Shown here in pieces: positions 48,293-57,705 of a stretch of 64,000 nucleotides of DNA. Location: positions 868,001 through 932,000 of the forward strand of contig NZ_CP046803.1 of the NCBI RefSeq assembly GCF_009763805.1, written 5' to 3'. Source of the stretch: Vibrio cidicii. Its GTDB lineage: Bacteria > Pseudomonadota > Gammaproteobacteria > Enterobacterales > Vibrionaceae. Position 1 is the first letter of the stretch. The number at the start of each line of letters is the position of its first letter. The position numbers were made by a program, and so were the translations under genes. The notes beneath the pieces were generated by a model. It was not told the origin of the DNA and did not search any database. It saw nothing but the letters and a program-made list of their open reading frames with translations.

Positions 48293-50827
48293 ATGAACAA
48301 ATTAAACCTCTGTGCAGCGAGTATTGCGTTGGCTCTTTCCGGAACCGCGCTTGCCGTACCTACCGCACCCAGCTTGGATCTGTATGGTTCTAACAATCTG
48401 CAGTTTTCAAAAATCGAACTTGCGATGGAAACCACGGCTGGTTACAACCAGATGGTGAAATATCATGACCAAGCCACCATATCGGTGAAGTTCAATCAAT
48501 GGAGCGGCAATACTGGCGATACGTACAATATCTACTTTGATGGCGTTAAAGTGGCCTCTGGTGCAATTTCTGGTAGCCAGACCACCGCCACTTTCCAGTA
48601 TGGGAAAGGCGGTTTATTCCAGATGGAAATCGAAGCCTGTGATGCAACAGGCTGCGCCAAAAGTGCACCCGCAGAAATTACCATTGCCGATACCGATGGC
48701 GCGCACTTAAAACCATTGACAATGAATGTTGACCCTAACAACAAGTCTTACAATACCGATAAGAATACCGTAGTAGGCACTTACTTTGTTGAGTGGGGCA
48801 TCTACGGCCGCAACTACACAGTGGATAACATTCCGGCACAAAATCTTACCCATATTCTCTACGGTTTTATTCCTATCTGTGGTCCAAATGAATCGGTAAA
48901 ATCAATTGGTGGTAACAGCTACAATGCACTACAAACCGCCTGTCAGGGGGTACCTGATTACGAAGTGGTGATCCACGATCCTTGGGCGGCATTCCAAAAA
49001 AGTTTCCCCCAAGCCGGACATCAATACAGCACGCCGATCAAAGGCAACTACGCGATGATGATGGCGCTGAAACAACGCTATCCAGATCTGAAAATCATCC
49101 CGTCCGTCGGCGGCTGGACTTTGTCTGACCCATTCTATGACTTCGTTGACAAGAAAAACCGTGACACCTTTGTTGCCTCAGTAAAACGCTTTCTGACCAC
49201 ATGGAAATTCTACGACGGTATCGATATCGACTGGGAATACCCTGGGGGTGATGGTGCAGCGACAGACAAAGGCGATCCGATAAATGATGGCCCGGCTTAT
49301 GTGGCCTTGATGCGTGAACTGCGTGCCATGCTAGACGAACTTGAAGCGGAAACTGGCAAAACGTACGAGCTGACATCCGCTATCGGTGTCGGCCACGACA
49401 AGATTGAAGATGTCAACTATGCCGATGCAATCCAGTACATGGATTACATCTTTGCCATGAGTTACGACTTCTACGGCGGCTGGAACAATGTTCCCGGCCA
49501 TCAAGCTGGACTGTACTGTGGTAACTTTATGCGCCCCGGTCAATGTGACGGTACTGGTGTAGACGAAGAAGGCGTGCCATACAAAGGCCCCGCTTACACC
49601 GCAGATAACGGCATTCAACTATTGCTTGCGCAAGGTGTCCCCGCCAATAAACTGGTTCTCGGTGCTGCCATGTATGGCCGTGGTTGGGAAGGCGTGATGC
49701 CGAGTACCCTCACCGACCCAACCGATCCGATGACAGGCACAGGCACCGGCAAACTGAAAGGCAGCACGGCCCAAGGTGTTTGGGAAGATGGCGTCATCGA
49801 TTACAAAGGCATTAAATCTTACATGCTCGGGCCAAATAATACCGGCATCAATGGCTTTGAATATGGCTATGATGCACAAGCTGAAGCGCCGTACGTTTGG
49901 AACCGTAGCACTGGAACGCTGATCACCTTTGATGACCATCGCTCAGTACTCGCCAAAGGTGCTTATGCGAAAGCGCAAGGCTTAGCGGGCTTGTTCTCGT
50001 GGGAAATTGATGCCGATAACGGCGATATCCTCAATGCCATGCATGAAGGTTTAGCTGGCAGCGTGGTGACACCACCAAACAAAAAACCCACGGCGAATGC
50101 AGGCGCTGACATCACGGTTGTCGGTCCTGCGACTATCACGCTCGATGGCTCTGCATCCAAAGACGCAGAAGGGCCAATCGCCAGCTATGCGTGGAAGCAA
50201 GTCAGCGGTACAACGGTAGCATTAACTGGCGCAAACAGCGCGTCCGCCAGCTTTAGCGCAGCGGAAGTGGCCGCCGATCAATCTTTGACGTTCCAACTGA
50301 CCGTCACTGATGCTGATGGTGCCAGTGCAACCGATACTGTTGTGGTCACAGTGAAAGCGAAAGATACTGGCCCAGTCAACACCGCGCCAGTTGCGAAGGT
50401 GAGTGCGCCAGCAACAGCCAACGCGGGCGATGTGGTGGTGGTAGATGCTTCCGCTTCTACCGATGCGGATAACGACGTCTTAACTTACACTTGGCAGTTG
50501 CCACAAGGGCTGAACGCACAAGTTAACGGCTCGAAAGTGACCTTCACCGCGGCAGAATACAGCGCAGATACCAACCTAGTTTTCTCGGTCACCGTGAGTG
50601 ATGGCTTAGCAAGCTCGGTCGCGTCTACTACGGTCGTGGTGGCGAAGAAAGACAGCGGCAGCACCTGTAGTAATACATGGGATGCGTCCGCCGTTTATAC
50701 TGGTGGTCAGCAAGTCACCTACGCAGACAAAACTTGGGAAGCGAAATGGTGGACAAAAGGTGATGATCCAAGCAAATCAGGTCAATGGGGCGTATGGAAA
50801 GAAGTGGGCCCAGCCAACTGCAACTAA
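48293..50827 (+). CDS. chiA: secreted GH18 chitinase ChiA
   Basis: 844 aa. Signal peptide (MNKLNLCAASIALALSGTALA), chitinase-A N-terminal immunoglobulin-like domain (to about 155), GH18 TIM barrel (about 160-585) with the catalytic DGIDIDWEYPGG and acid Glu315 (the same number as in the well studied V. harveyi ChiA), two PKD-like modules (600-690, 700-785) and a C-terminal CBM5/12 chitin-binding module (CSNTWDASAVYTGGQQVTY, WEAKWWTKGDDP). It cuts chitin outside the cell after type II secretion. Vibrio chitinases are controlled by ChiS and chitin oligomers. The leader carries a hairpin. Strong terminator follows. Confidence 0.95.
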   Translation: MNKLNLCAASIALALSGTALAVPTAPSLDLYGSNNLQFSKIELAMETTAGYNQMVKYHDQATISVKFNQWSGNTGDTYNIYFDGVKVASGAISGSQTTATFQYGKGGLFQMEIEACDATGCAKSAPAEITIADTDGAHLKPLTMNVDPNNKSYNTDKNTVVGTYFVEWGIYGRNYTVDNIPAQNLTHILYGFIPICGPNESVKSIGGNSYNALQTACQGVPDYEVVIHDPWAAFQKSFPQAGHQYSTPIKGNYAMMMALKQRYPDLKIIPSVGGWTLSDPFYDFVDKKNRDTFVASVKRFLTTWKFYDGIDIDWEYPGGDGAATDKGDPINDGPAYVALMRELRAMLDELEAETGKTYELTSAIGVGHDKIEDVNYADAIQYMDYIFAMSYDFYGGWNNVPGHQAGLYCGNFMRPGQCDGTGVDEEGVPYKGPAYTADNGIQLLLAQGVPANKLVLGAAMYGRGWEGVMPSTLTDPTDPMTGTGTGKLKGSTAQGVWEDGVIDYKGIKSYMLGPNNTGINGFEYGYDAQAEAPYVWNRSTGTLITFDDHRSVLAKGAYAKAQGLAGLFSWEIDADNGDILNAMHEGLAGSVVTPPNKKPTANAGADITVVGPATITLDGSASKDAEGPIASYAWKQVSGTTVALTGANSASASFSAAEVAADQSLTFQLTVTDADGASATDTVVVTVKAKDTGPVNTAPVAKVSAPATANAGDVVVVDASASTDADNDVLTYTWQLPQGLNAQVNGSKVTFTAAEYSADTNLVFSVTVSDGLASSVASTTVVVAKKDSGSTCSNTWDASAVYTGGQQVTYADKTWEAKWWTKGDDPSKSGQWGVWKEVGPANCN

Positions 50828-50858
50828 CCTCAATTAGTTACTTAATCCACTAAAAATC

Positions 50859-50887
50859 AAGATCAGGTGCTAGCACCTGATCTTTGC
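50859..50887. terminator. terminator after chiA
   Basis: Perfect stem AGATCAGGTGC / GCACCTGATCT with loop TA, followed by TTGCTTTC. Convergent with the hydrolase gene. Confidence 0.85.
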
Positions 50888-50891
50888 TTTC

Positions 50892-51747
50892 TCAGCGAAC
50901 TCTGGCTAAACGGTCAAAACTCTCAAACACTTGCTGACATTTCATGACACGGCCATGCCCTTGACCGCTGGTACTAACCAGTTCAACACGTGGCATTTCT
51001 CTGGCGGCAGAGGCTGATATTGCGTGGCTGGTGAATTTATCTTGCTGGTCGTGCACTATGATGGTCGGCGCTTCGCGCATTGCCAAACGGCGATACGGAT
51101 CGATAGACTGAATGGGATAATTGAACTGCTCTTCAACCTCTGACACCACCGCCTTAAACAGCTTCATCGAATACCCTGAACGTTCAATGCTGGAGAACAA
51201 GTTCTCAACATAGTTGAGCACGGGCGCAATCAACAAAATCGGCTTGTTTTCCAGTTTACGATGACGGCATTCAAGCGCGGATGCGGTGCCCATGCTGTGG
51301 CCGATCAAACCTTCGATTTGCGCAACTGAGTCGAGTATCACCTCTAAACCTTCGACAAAAGCGGGAATGTGTCCAATCTCACCTGAGCTCTCACCATGCG
51401 CCGGATGATCATAGGCAAGCGCAGTAAACCCTTGCGCAGCAATATACTCCATTAGCGGGAAAAACTGACTGGCCGTTTCCGGACCAACCATGGGTCAGCA
51501 CCCAAACCGGCCCCGCACCTAACTGATAGGTGGTCAAAGTGCCATGAGGTGTGCTGACTTGGCCTTTCACCAGTCCATTCGGTTGTGCATTTTTGCTCTT
51601 CGTTCGCGCCGGAGTAAGTAATAACTTACGTGCGGTTTTCTTCGCATGAGTCGGGGCAAGCGTATGATGCAAGCGAGTAGACCAGTTCACTAAACTGCGC
51701 TTTAGGCTGAACTTTGCTGACGTATTGAAGTAGATTTTTTCACTCAT
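50892..51747 (-). pseudogene. alpha/beta hydrolase, one-base frameshift
   Basis: Corrected length is 284 aa. The start at 51747 (MSEKIYFNTSAKF) is behind AAGGACAACAAA. The strand-turn WVLTHGWSGT, the nucleophile elbow in GLIGHSMGTASAL (catalytic Ser) and a C-terminal His in SGQGHGRVMK are present. The frame breaks in the HGWSG oxyanion region at a plus-strand GTTTC, 51475-51479 (GAAAC on the coding strand). One base fewer gives THGWSGTASQFFPLM. Substrate unknown. It follows a TetR gene in the same direction but with a terminator between them. The regulator may control it. Confidence 0.8.
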
Positions 51748-51796
51748 TTTGTTGTCCTTGGATCGCAATAGAACGACCGTGCTATTTTTATGCTTT

Positions 51797-51820
51797 AAAA
51801 AGGGCAACCGCGTTGCCCTT
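51797..51820 (-). terminator. terminator after the TetR gene
   Basis: Stem AAGGGCAAC / GTTGCCCTT with loop CGC. On the minus strand it is followed by TTT. Confidence 0.75.
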
Positions 51821-51832
51821 ACTCATCGACGC

Positions 51833-52426
51833 CTAAAGCGCGCGCCAACTGACCAATAATTTCTCAACACCTACCCAAAAATGCGTTTGGCTATCCTGCT
51901 TACCACGAACCGAGTAGAACACGTGAGCACTTAAATAAAGACCATACAACTCGAATACCGCTTGTTTCGCTTGCAGATCAGCACGAAACTCACCGAGTTC
52001 GATGCCTTTTTCTACCTGAATTTGCAAGTAATCCAGCCAGTGCCCTATCGATTGGCGCAACGCATTTTGCAGCTCACACTCTTTGCTACTTACGTCATTC
52101 CACGCATCAAGAAACATACAACTGCCTTGAAAAGAGTGATTCCACGTCATCCAATTATCGAGCAATTGACGGATCTTCTGTTCAATATCGACGTCCCCCA
52201 ATCGCCTTGCTGGCGCAATGACACGCTCGGTAAACACTTGATTGGCATACTCAAGCACTGACAACTGCAAATTCAATCTGGCATTGAAGTGGGCAAACAA
52301 GCCACTTTTCGACATACCGCACTGCTTTGCCAGTTCACCGATGGTTAAGCTGTCTAGCCCATTTTCACTGGCTAACTGAAACGCTTGTTGCAGTATGTAC
52401 TCTTTTGTAATTCGACCTTTACTCAT
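51833..52426 (-). CDS. TetR family transcriptional regulator
   Basis: 197 aa. The start at 52426 (MSKGRITKEYILQQAF) has AAGGACCACT before it. An N-terminal helix-turn-helix (residues 20-55, SLTIGELAKQCGMSKSGLFAHFN) is followed by an all-helical ligand and dimer domain (60-197) with a C-terminal part of the YcdC/TetR_C type. It likely represses its own gene and the hydrolase next to it. Ligand unknown. The 268-bp upstream region to the next gene holds its promoter. Confidence 0.87.
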   Translation of the reverse strand: MSKGRITKEYILQQAFQLASENGLDSLTIGELAKQCGMSKSGLFAHFNARLNLQLSVLEYANQVFTERVIAPARRLGDVDIEQKIRQLLDNWMTWNHSFQGSCMFLDAWNDVSSKECELQNALRQSIGHWLDYLQIQVEKGIELGEFRADLQAKQAVFELYGLYLSAHVFYSVRGKQDSQTHFWVGVEKLLVSWRAL

Positions 52427-52694
52427 AGTGGTCCTTTTTAGCACGACCGTTCTTTTTAACCAAGCAATAATTCCCTGGTCACACCTGTGGCAATAAAGCG
52501 ATGAGGCTTTTCCATGATCTTACTCAGGGAATTCGTGATTGTAACACTGCAAACTGCGACCCAAATCTCATTATGAGCAAACAATAAAAATACACCTATA
52601 ACTCTTTGTAAGTAATCACAAAAATTGAATAACAAACTCGGTAAAGTAGTAAGTATATTCCGCATGTTGTAGCCAAAGATAGTAAGGAGGGGTT

Positions 52695-52808
52695 ATGTGG
52701 AGCAGTCAATTAACACCGATTTTAGAACTCAGCATCTGGTTATCTCATGGCCTGTATCTTGTGGCCGCTCTGCTCAGTGTCGCAGGCTTATACAGTCTCA
52801 AACGCTAA
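52695..52808 (+). CDS. 37-aa single-pass membrane miniprotein
   Basis: Short gene with a very strong ribosome site (AAGGAGGGG, five bases before ATG). The product MWSSQLTPILELSIWLSHGL... is one hydrophobic helix (residues about 8-33: LELSIWLSHG, YLVAALLSVAGLYSL) ending in KR, N-out or N-in not decidable. It stops 91 bp before nhaD and lies on the same strand. I do not know a family. It may help or regulate NhaD, or be independent. Confidence 0.6.
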   Translation: MWSSQLTPILELSIWLSHGLYLVAALLSVAGLYSLKR

Positions 52809-52899
52809 CCTTAGCGACGTCCAACGAATTGGACTGTAATCACACCTAAACCGTTCATTTGTGTCTAGAATTTCTCCAAACAAATAAGGAGAAATTTCT

Positions 52900-54336
52900 A
52901 TGAGCATTTTTCAATGGATGGCTGCATTCATCCTGCTATTTTTTCCTACTTGGAGTCACGCGGCCAACACCAGTACGCTTGATCTCACCACTTCTGCCAT
53001 TGGAATCGTCTCGCTGGTTATTTTCCTTTTCGCCTATCTCTTGGTGATGCTGGAAGAGTATCTCAAGATGCGTAAGTCCAAGCCTGTATTGCTGGCAGCG
53101 GGTCTCATCTGGATCCTGATTGGTTTTGCTTATCAAGCGCATGGACAAAGTGACGTTGCCAAACTGGCCTTAGAACACAACTTACTCGAGTACGCTGAAC
53201 TACTGCTGTTCTTGCTGGTGGCAATGACCTACATTAACGCGATGGAAGAACGCGGGTTGTTTGACGCTTTGCAGGCTTGGATGGTGGGAAAAGGCTTCGA
53301 TTTTCGCAAACTCTTCTGGCTCACGGGCTCTCTCGCTTTCTTTATTTCTCCGATTGCCGATAACCTCACAACCGCCCTTTTGATGTGCACCGTGGTACTC
53401 AAAGTCTCCGGCGATAATCGGCGTTTTGTCAATATTGCCTGTATTAATATCGTGGTGGCAGCCAACGCTGGAGGCGCGTTCAGCCCGTTTGGCGATATCA
53501 CTACACTGATGGTGTGGCAAGCTGGCCATGTCAGTTTTTCTCAGTTTATGCCGCTGTTTCTGCCTTCCGTCATCAACTACTTGGTGCCCGCTTTGATCAT
53601 GTCGTTTTTTATTCCTCAAGAACGACCACAAACTCTTCACCAACACGTCGAGCTGAAACGCGGTGCGAGGCGTATCGTCGCTCTGTTCGTCCTGACCATC
53701 GCCACGGCAGTGGCTTTCCATGCCGTGCTGCATTTTCCTCCTGTGATGGGAATGATGATGGGCTTGGCCTATCTGCAGTTCTTTGGCTATTTTCTCAGAA
53801 AAACCTTGGTGCGCTCTTTGGCGAGAAAAACCGCCATCGCTATTGCTAATGGCGATGAAGAAGCGTTGAAACGCTTGGGTTCCATAGTGCCGTTTGATGT
53901 TTTTCACCGCATCTCGCGCGCCGAATGGGACACCTTGCTGTTTTTCTACGGCGTAGTGATGTGTGTCGGTGGGCTCAGTTTGCTTGGCTATTTGCACGTG
54001 GTTTCGCTCACCATGTACAGCGAGTGGGATCCGATCTGGGCCAACGTCATGGTTGGTTTTCTCTCGGCAATTGTTGATAACATCCCGGTAATGTTCGCCG
54101 TGTTGACTATGGAGCCCACCATGTCAACGGGTAACTGGTTACTGGTTACGCTAACCGCAGGCGTTGGCGGCAGTTTACTCTCGATTGGCTCAGCGGCGGG
54201 GGTCGCATTGATGGGCGCCGCCAGAGGGCAATATACCTTCTTTGGTCACTTAAAATGGACACCTGTGATTTTGTTTGGTTACTTTGCCAGCATTGCCGTC
54301 CATTTAATGTTTAACTCTGCATTGTTTACGCTCTGA
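52900..54336 (+). CDS. nhaD: Na+/H+ antiporter NhaD
   Basis: 478-aa ion-transporter-superfamily membrane protein with about 12-13 TM helices after a cleavable-looking N-terminus (MSIFQWMAAFILLFFPTWSHA). Conserved segments are FFISPIADNLTTALLM, VVAANAGGAFSPFGDITTLMVW, LSAIVDNIPVMFAVLTM and GVGGSLLSIGSAAGVALMG, with the buried Asp/Ser/Thr residues typical of NhaD. It exchanges cytoplasmic Na+ or Li+ for H+. TAAGGAG precedes the ATG. A hairpin GGGGTAAAC / GTTTGCCCC follows at 54348-54371. Confidence 0.92.
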   Translation: MSIFQWMAAFILLFFPTWSHAANTSTLDLTTSAIGIVSLVIFLFAYLLVMLEEYLKMRKSKPVLLAAGLIWILIGFAYQAHGQSDVAKLALEHNLLEYAELLLFLLVAMTYINAMEERGLFDALQAWMVGKGFDFRKLFWLTGSLAFFISPIADNLTTALLMCTVVLKVSGDNRRFVNIACINIVVAANAGGAFSPFGDITTLMVWQAGHVSFSQFMPLFLPSVINYLVPALIMSFFIPQERPQTLHQHVELKRGARRIVALFVLTIATAVAFHAVLHFPPVMGMMMGLAYLQFFGYFLRKTLVRSLARKTAIAIANGDEEALKRLGSIVPFDVFHRISRAEWDTLLFFYGVVMCVGGLSLLGYLHVVSLTMYSEWDPIWANVMVGFLSAIVDNIPVMFAVLTMEPTMSTGNWLLVTLTAGVGGSLLSIGSAAGVALMGAARGQYTFFGHLKWTPVILFGYFASIAVHLMFNSALFTL

Positions 54337-54418
54337 AGCGAAAAAAGGGGTAAACCGATTCGTTTGCCCCGATAAAGCTTTCGCTTGGCGCACTTTGGTG
54401 CGAAATCCCCCCTGCCAA

Positions 54419-54817
54419 TTACTGCCGGTCCGCTGGGTGGTTGACGCCATCCATGAGCGGCACATTGCCCAACTCATACGGGTTCACGCCATCCAGACAA
54501 CCGAGGTTGTAGCCATATTCGTCCGGCGCGGAACGACGTTGATGATGAGTATAGATGCCGCAGTGAGAGCAAAAGTAGTGCTTGGCGGTGTGGGTATTAA
54601 ATTGGTACAGCTTGAGCGATTCTTCACCTTGCAAAATACGGATACCGTCCAATTTCACCGAAGCGACGATGGCCCCTTTTCGTCGGCAAATCGAACAGTC
54701 ACAGCGTCTTGGTTTCTCAATACCATTGGGCAGGCTCAGTTCGAGCACAACCTTGCCACAATGGCAGGAAGCGGTATGTTTTTCTAATATCGGGGTTTTT
54801 CCAATTTGTTTGATCAT
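54419..54817 (-). CDS. GFA family protein (glutathione-dependent formaldehyde-activating-like)
   Basis: 132-aa Zn-binding beta protein. Cysteine motifs are SCHCGKVVLEL (residues 18-28), CDCSICRRKGAIVA (39-52) and CSHCGIYTHH (83-92), the full zinc ligand set of the family. Members act on glutathione adducts, though few are proven. Start after AAGGAGAACTTCA. Monocistronic between nhaD and the YitT gene. Confidence 0.87.
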   Translation of the reverse strand: MIKQIGKTPILEKHTASCHCGKVVLELSLPNGIEKPRRCDCSICRRKGAIVASVKLDGIRILQGEESLKLYQFNTHTAKHYFCSHCGIYTHHQRRSAPDEYGYNLGCLDGVNPYELGNVPLMDGVNHPADRQ

Positions 54818-55009
54818 TGAAGTTCTCCTTGTATGCGCCTTGTAGCAAACTCATTTTTTCCCTCAACCTCAAATCCGCTGTGTAAATTTTGTTAAACACA
54901 TAACATTTTGCCGATTTCAGTATGCCACTCGACAAAAAACACAATAATCGACATCTTTAGCCAGTTTTTGCCCGTTTTACGTCTTTGACGACCAAATAAG
55001 AAAGGAATC

Positions 55010-55624
55010 ATGATAATGGATAAAGATCATAGCCTCAGAGAAAATCTATTGGCGCTGACGCTCGGTAGTGCCTTGGTTTCACTCGGCGTCATTTTTTCCA
55101 GCAAAGTAGGACTGCTCACAGGTGGTACCGCTGGATTAGCAATTTTCCTGACAAAAATCAGCGACTTTAGTTTTGGTCAGGTATTTTTTGCCCTCAACTT
55201 GCCTTTTTACCTACTTTCCGTACTGCGCATGGGTTGGCGTTTTACCATCAACACTTTTATCTCGGTTACGATTGTCTCCTTCGCCGTTGACCATCTGCAT
55301 CACGTGATTGAAATCGCACATATTGATCCGTTCTACGCAGCACTGCTGGGCGGCGGATTGATTGGGATAGGCATGCTGATCATTTTCCGCCACAAAATGA
55401 GTTTGGGCGGCTTCAACATTCTTGCGCTGTTTTTACAAGAACGTTTTGGCATCCGAGCAGGTAAAGTGCAAATGGCGCTCGATTGCGGCATCGTCATCAT
55501 GTCACTGTTTATTGTTGAGCCAACTCTAATTGCGCTTTCCGTGTTAGGCGCAGTGGCCACCAACTTGATTTTGGCCATGAATCACAAACCCGGGCGCTAT
55601 CAAGCAAAAACTCAAACGGCTTAA
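55010..55624 (+). CDS. YitT family membrane protein
   Basis: 204-aa inner-membrane protein with about five TM helices (LALTLGSALVSLGVIFSS, TGGTAGLAIFLTKI, VFFALNLPFYLLSVL, ALLGGGLIGIGMLIIF, ALDCGIVIMSLFIV) and the family motif GLLTGGTAGLAIFL. It has only the DUF161 membrane part and lacks the C-terminal DUF2179 domain of Gram-positive YitT. Function unknown. GGAATC precedes the start, and a second ATG two codons on is possible. Confidence 0.83.
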   Translation: MIMDKDHSLRENLLALTLGSALVSLGVIFSSKVGLLTGGTAGLAIFLTKISDFSFGQVFFALNLPFYLLSVLRMGWRFTINTFISVTIVSFAVDHLHHVIEIAHIDPFYAALLGGGLIGIGMLIIFRHKMSLGGFNILALFLQERFGIRAGKVQMALDCGIVIMSLFIVEPTLIALSVLGAVATNLILAMNHKPGRYQAKTQTA

Positions 55625-55633
55625 CAATCACTT

Positions 55634-55658
55634 AATCAGGGGCTTATCGTCCCTGATT
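55634..55658. terminator. possible terminator overlapping the ogt stop
   Basis: Stem AATCAGGG / CCCTGATT with loop GCTTATCGT. It lies past the YitT stop, and the left arm lies just beyond the ogt stop codon. T tails are poor, so function is uncertain. Confidence 0.4.
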
Positions 55659-56123
55659 ACTCTCTTTATCCAATAACCACCGCTTCCGCTCAATTCCGCC
55701 TGCATAACCTGTAAGTTTGCCGTTCTTACCAATCACACGATGGCAAGGCACTACGATCGAAACCGGGTTTTTACCATTGGCAAGCCCGACCGCCCGAACT
55801 GCTTTTGGGTTGCCAATCGCATTAGCTAACTCCTGATAACTCCATGTTTCTCCATAAGGAATGGTAGTTAACGCCTGCCAAACCTGCATCTGAAAAGCAG
55901 TTCCTTTAGCAGCAATTGGTAAATCGAATTGGGTCCTCTTTCCCGAGAAGTATTCATCCAGTTGAGTTAACGCCAGGCTAAGCACTGAGTGGTTGACATC
56001 TTCCTGACCGAGATCATCAGGCCGAGTCGTTTGAGTGGTAAACCAGATGCCAAGGATGCCTTCATCATTGGCTTGTAACGTCATCTCACCCAACGGGCTT
56101 GGTGCGATAGTGTAATAGTTCAT
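55644..56123 (-). CDS. ogt: methylated-DNA-protein-cysteine methyltransferase Ogt
   Basis: 159-aa suicide repair protein that takes methyl from O6-methylguanine onto Cys127 in the motif VVPCHRVIGKNG. Also present are GTAFQMQVWQALTTIPYGETWSY (the minor-groove-entering helix) and AVGLANGKNP. It starts one base after the stop of the Ada-AlkA fusion gene, so they are an alkylation-repair operon. The usual order in Ada-type systems is the same. Confidence 0.92.
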   Translation of the reverse strand: MNYYTIAPSPLGEMTLQANDEGILGIWFTTQTTRPDDLGQEDVNHSVLSLALTQLDEYFSGKRTQFDLPIAAKGTAFQMQVWQALTTIPYGETWSYQELANAIGNPKAVRAVGLANGKNPVSIVVPCHRVIGKNGKLTGYAGGIERKRWLLDKESNQGR

Positions 56124-56124
56124 A

Positions 56125-57493
56125 TCATTGATTCCATAGATGAAAAGTGGCGTAACTACCCCATGGGGAGGCCGTTTTTGCGTTCAGTTGCGGATAAGCT
56201 AACAAGGCTTTTTTCACTACCAAGTCTTTATCTAAAAAGCAATCTGGGCGCGATTCTCCCCTGAGCTGCGCATAACTGACCGTCCATGGACCTATCCCTT
56301 TGAGCGCTAACCACGTTTCGGGATCCGCATCAGGGTTGTCTTGCACATAACAGGCGAAGCGATGCAAAGTCTCTTTACGGCTTTTCGGCATGCGCAGAAA
56401 ATCGAGATTCGCTTGAGCAAGTTGCAAAGGGGTTGGGAAACAACGCTCACTAGGCTCTGGCATGAGCGTGCTCACCAACAAGTTAAGCTGTCCGATGGCC
56501 GCCTTAACCGACACTTGCTGACCTAAAATGGCGCGAAACGCCCGCTTCCCATGCATTCCATACTCCGGGAATGCGAATACCGGTTTGTTTGACAAGACCA
56601 GGAGCGAGTGACTGCAAATGGCGCTCAATGTTATCGGTATTGCAATTCAGATCGAGCATTTGGCGAATTTTTTTCACTAGCATATGCAGTTGGCCAACAT
56701 CGTCTAATCGAAACCACACCGTCATCTGCTGTTCTGCCGTTTGCTGCACCCTAAACCAAACGCGAGAGCCCGCCAAATTCGCAAAGCGAGAATAGCTGTT
56801 CTCATCCACTTGCTCGACCCCCTCAATGGCGCGTAAACGGTAGAAGTTCAACATGTGTGACCAATCCATCGCGCCCTGAAAAGGGATTATCAGCGCTTGT
56901 TCACCGGCTGGCAGCGTAACTTCTCGCCGCACCTGTGAGGGAGTCAACTGGATCACTTTTTTAAAAGCGTCATTAAAGCGGCGCGTGCTGTTAAAACCCG
57001 CGGCAAAGCCGATGTCCGTGACACTGAGATTACTCATATGCAGCAGTTGTTTGGCAAACATCAACTGTTGATATTGGGCGTACTGCTTGGGCGCGATACC
57101 CAAATAGCGTGAAAACAGTTGCCGAACATAACGATCGCTCACGCCTAATCGCTGTGCAAGCTCAGCGAGCGAGTGCTGCTGCAACGCACCACTATCAATA
57201 AGATGGAGCGCGCGCTGGAAGGTAGTTTCTACCCCTTTCCACGCCCAGGAGCCTGGGTGACTTTCTGGCCTGCAACGCAAACAAGGTCGATAGCCTGCAT
57301 CAAGCGCCTGAGTGCGATCGCTGTAGTATTCCACATTTTCTTCTTTCGGCAGATTCGCCGGACAAACCGGTCGACAAAAGATACCTGTGGTTTTGACTGC
57401 CACATAAAATAAGCCGTCAAAACGACTGTCACGCGCCATTCTTGCCTGCTGGCATTGCTCTTTCGTCAACGGTGAATAGACTGATATCGCCAC
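56125..57493 (-). pseudogene. Ada/AraC-AlkA fusion: regulator plus 3-methyladenine glycosylase, one-base frameshift
   Basis: Corrected length is 455 aa. The Ada N-terminal zinc domain has Cys40, Cys44, Cys71 and Cys74 (TGIFCRPVC...YRPCLRCRP), where the nucleophile Cys40 corresponds to E. coli Cys38. An AraC-type HTH follows (90-185, LAELAQRLGVSDRYVRQLF), then an AlkA-type glycosylase (about 190-455) with AGVRAILGQQVSVKAA, the HhH LALKGIGPWTVSYAQLRG and a catalytic Asp in FLDKDL. It senses methylphosphotriesters, activates its own operon and removes 3-methyladenine. The break is at a plus-strand GAAAC, 56535-56539. One fewer base gives WEAGVRAILGQQV. Followed by ogt. Confidence 0.87.
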
Positions 57494-57705
57494 AAAAACA
57501 CTCCTTTGCTGATGCCCTAATTGTAAACATCACAGCGCGTACAACCAGCCAATTTCGGAACTCAATGATGAACACAAAATAATCGACCTTCGATTCATCG
57601 ATTGTTGTGGCAAATTTGCCAAAGTGAACTAAGGTGAAAGTTGTGACACCAGTTCACTGCTTATGAATGACTGGGTCAGCAACGTCAGATAGAAGGAAAA
57701 CGGCT

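Noticed and set aside
53200..53997. 265-codon open frame on the minus strand inside nhaD
   Set aside because: Antisense shadow of a gene with clear transporter motifs, rich in His/Gln/Arg as typical of reverse reading; no ribosome site.
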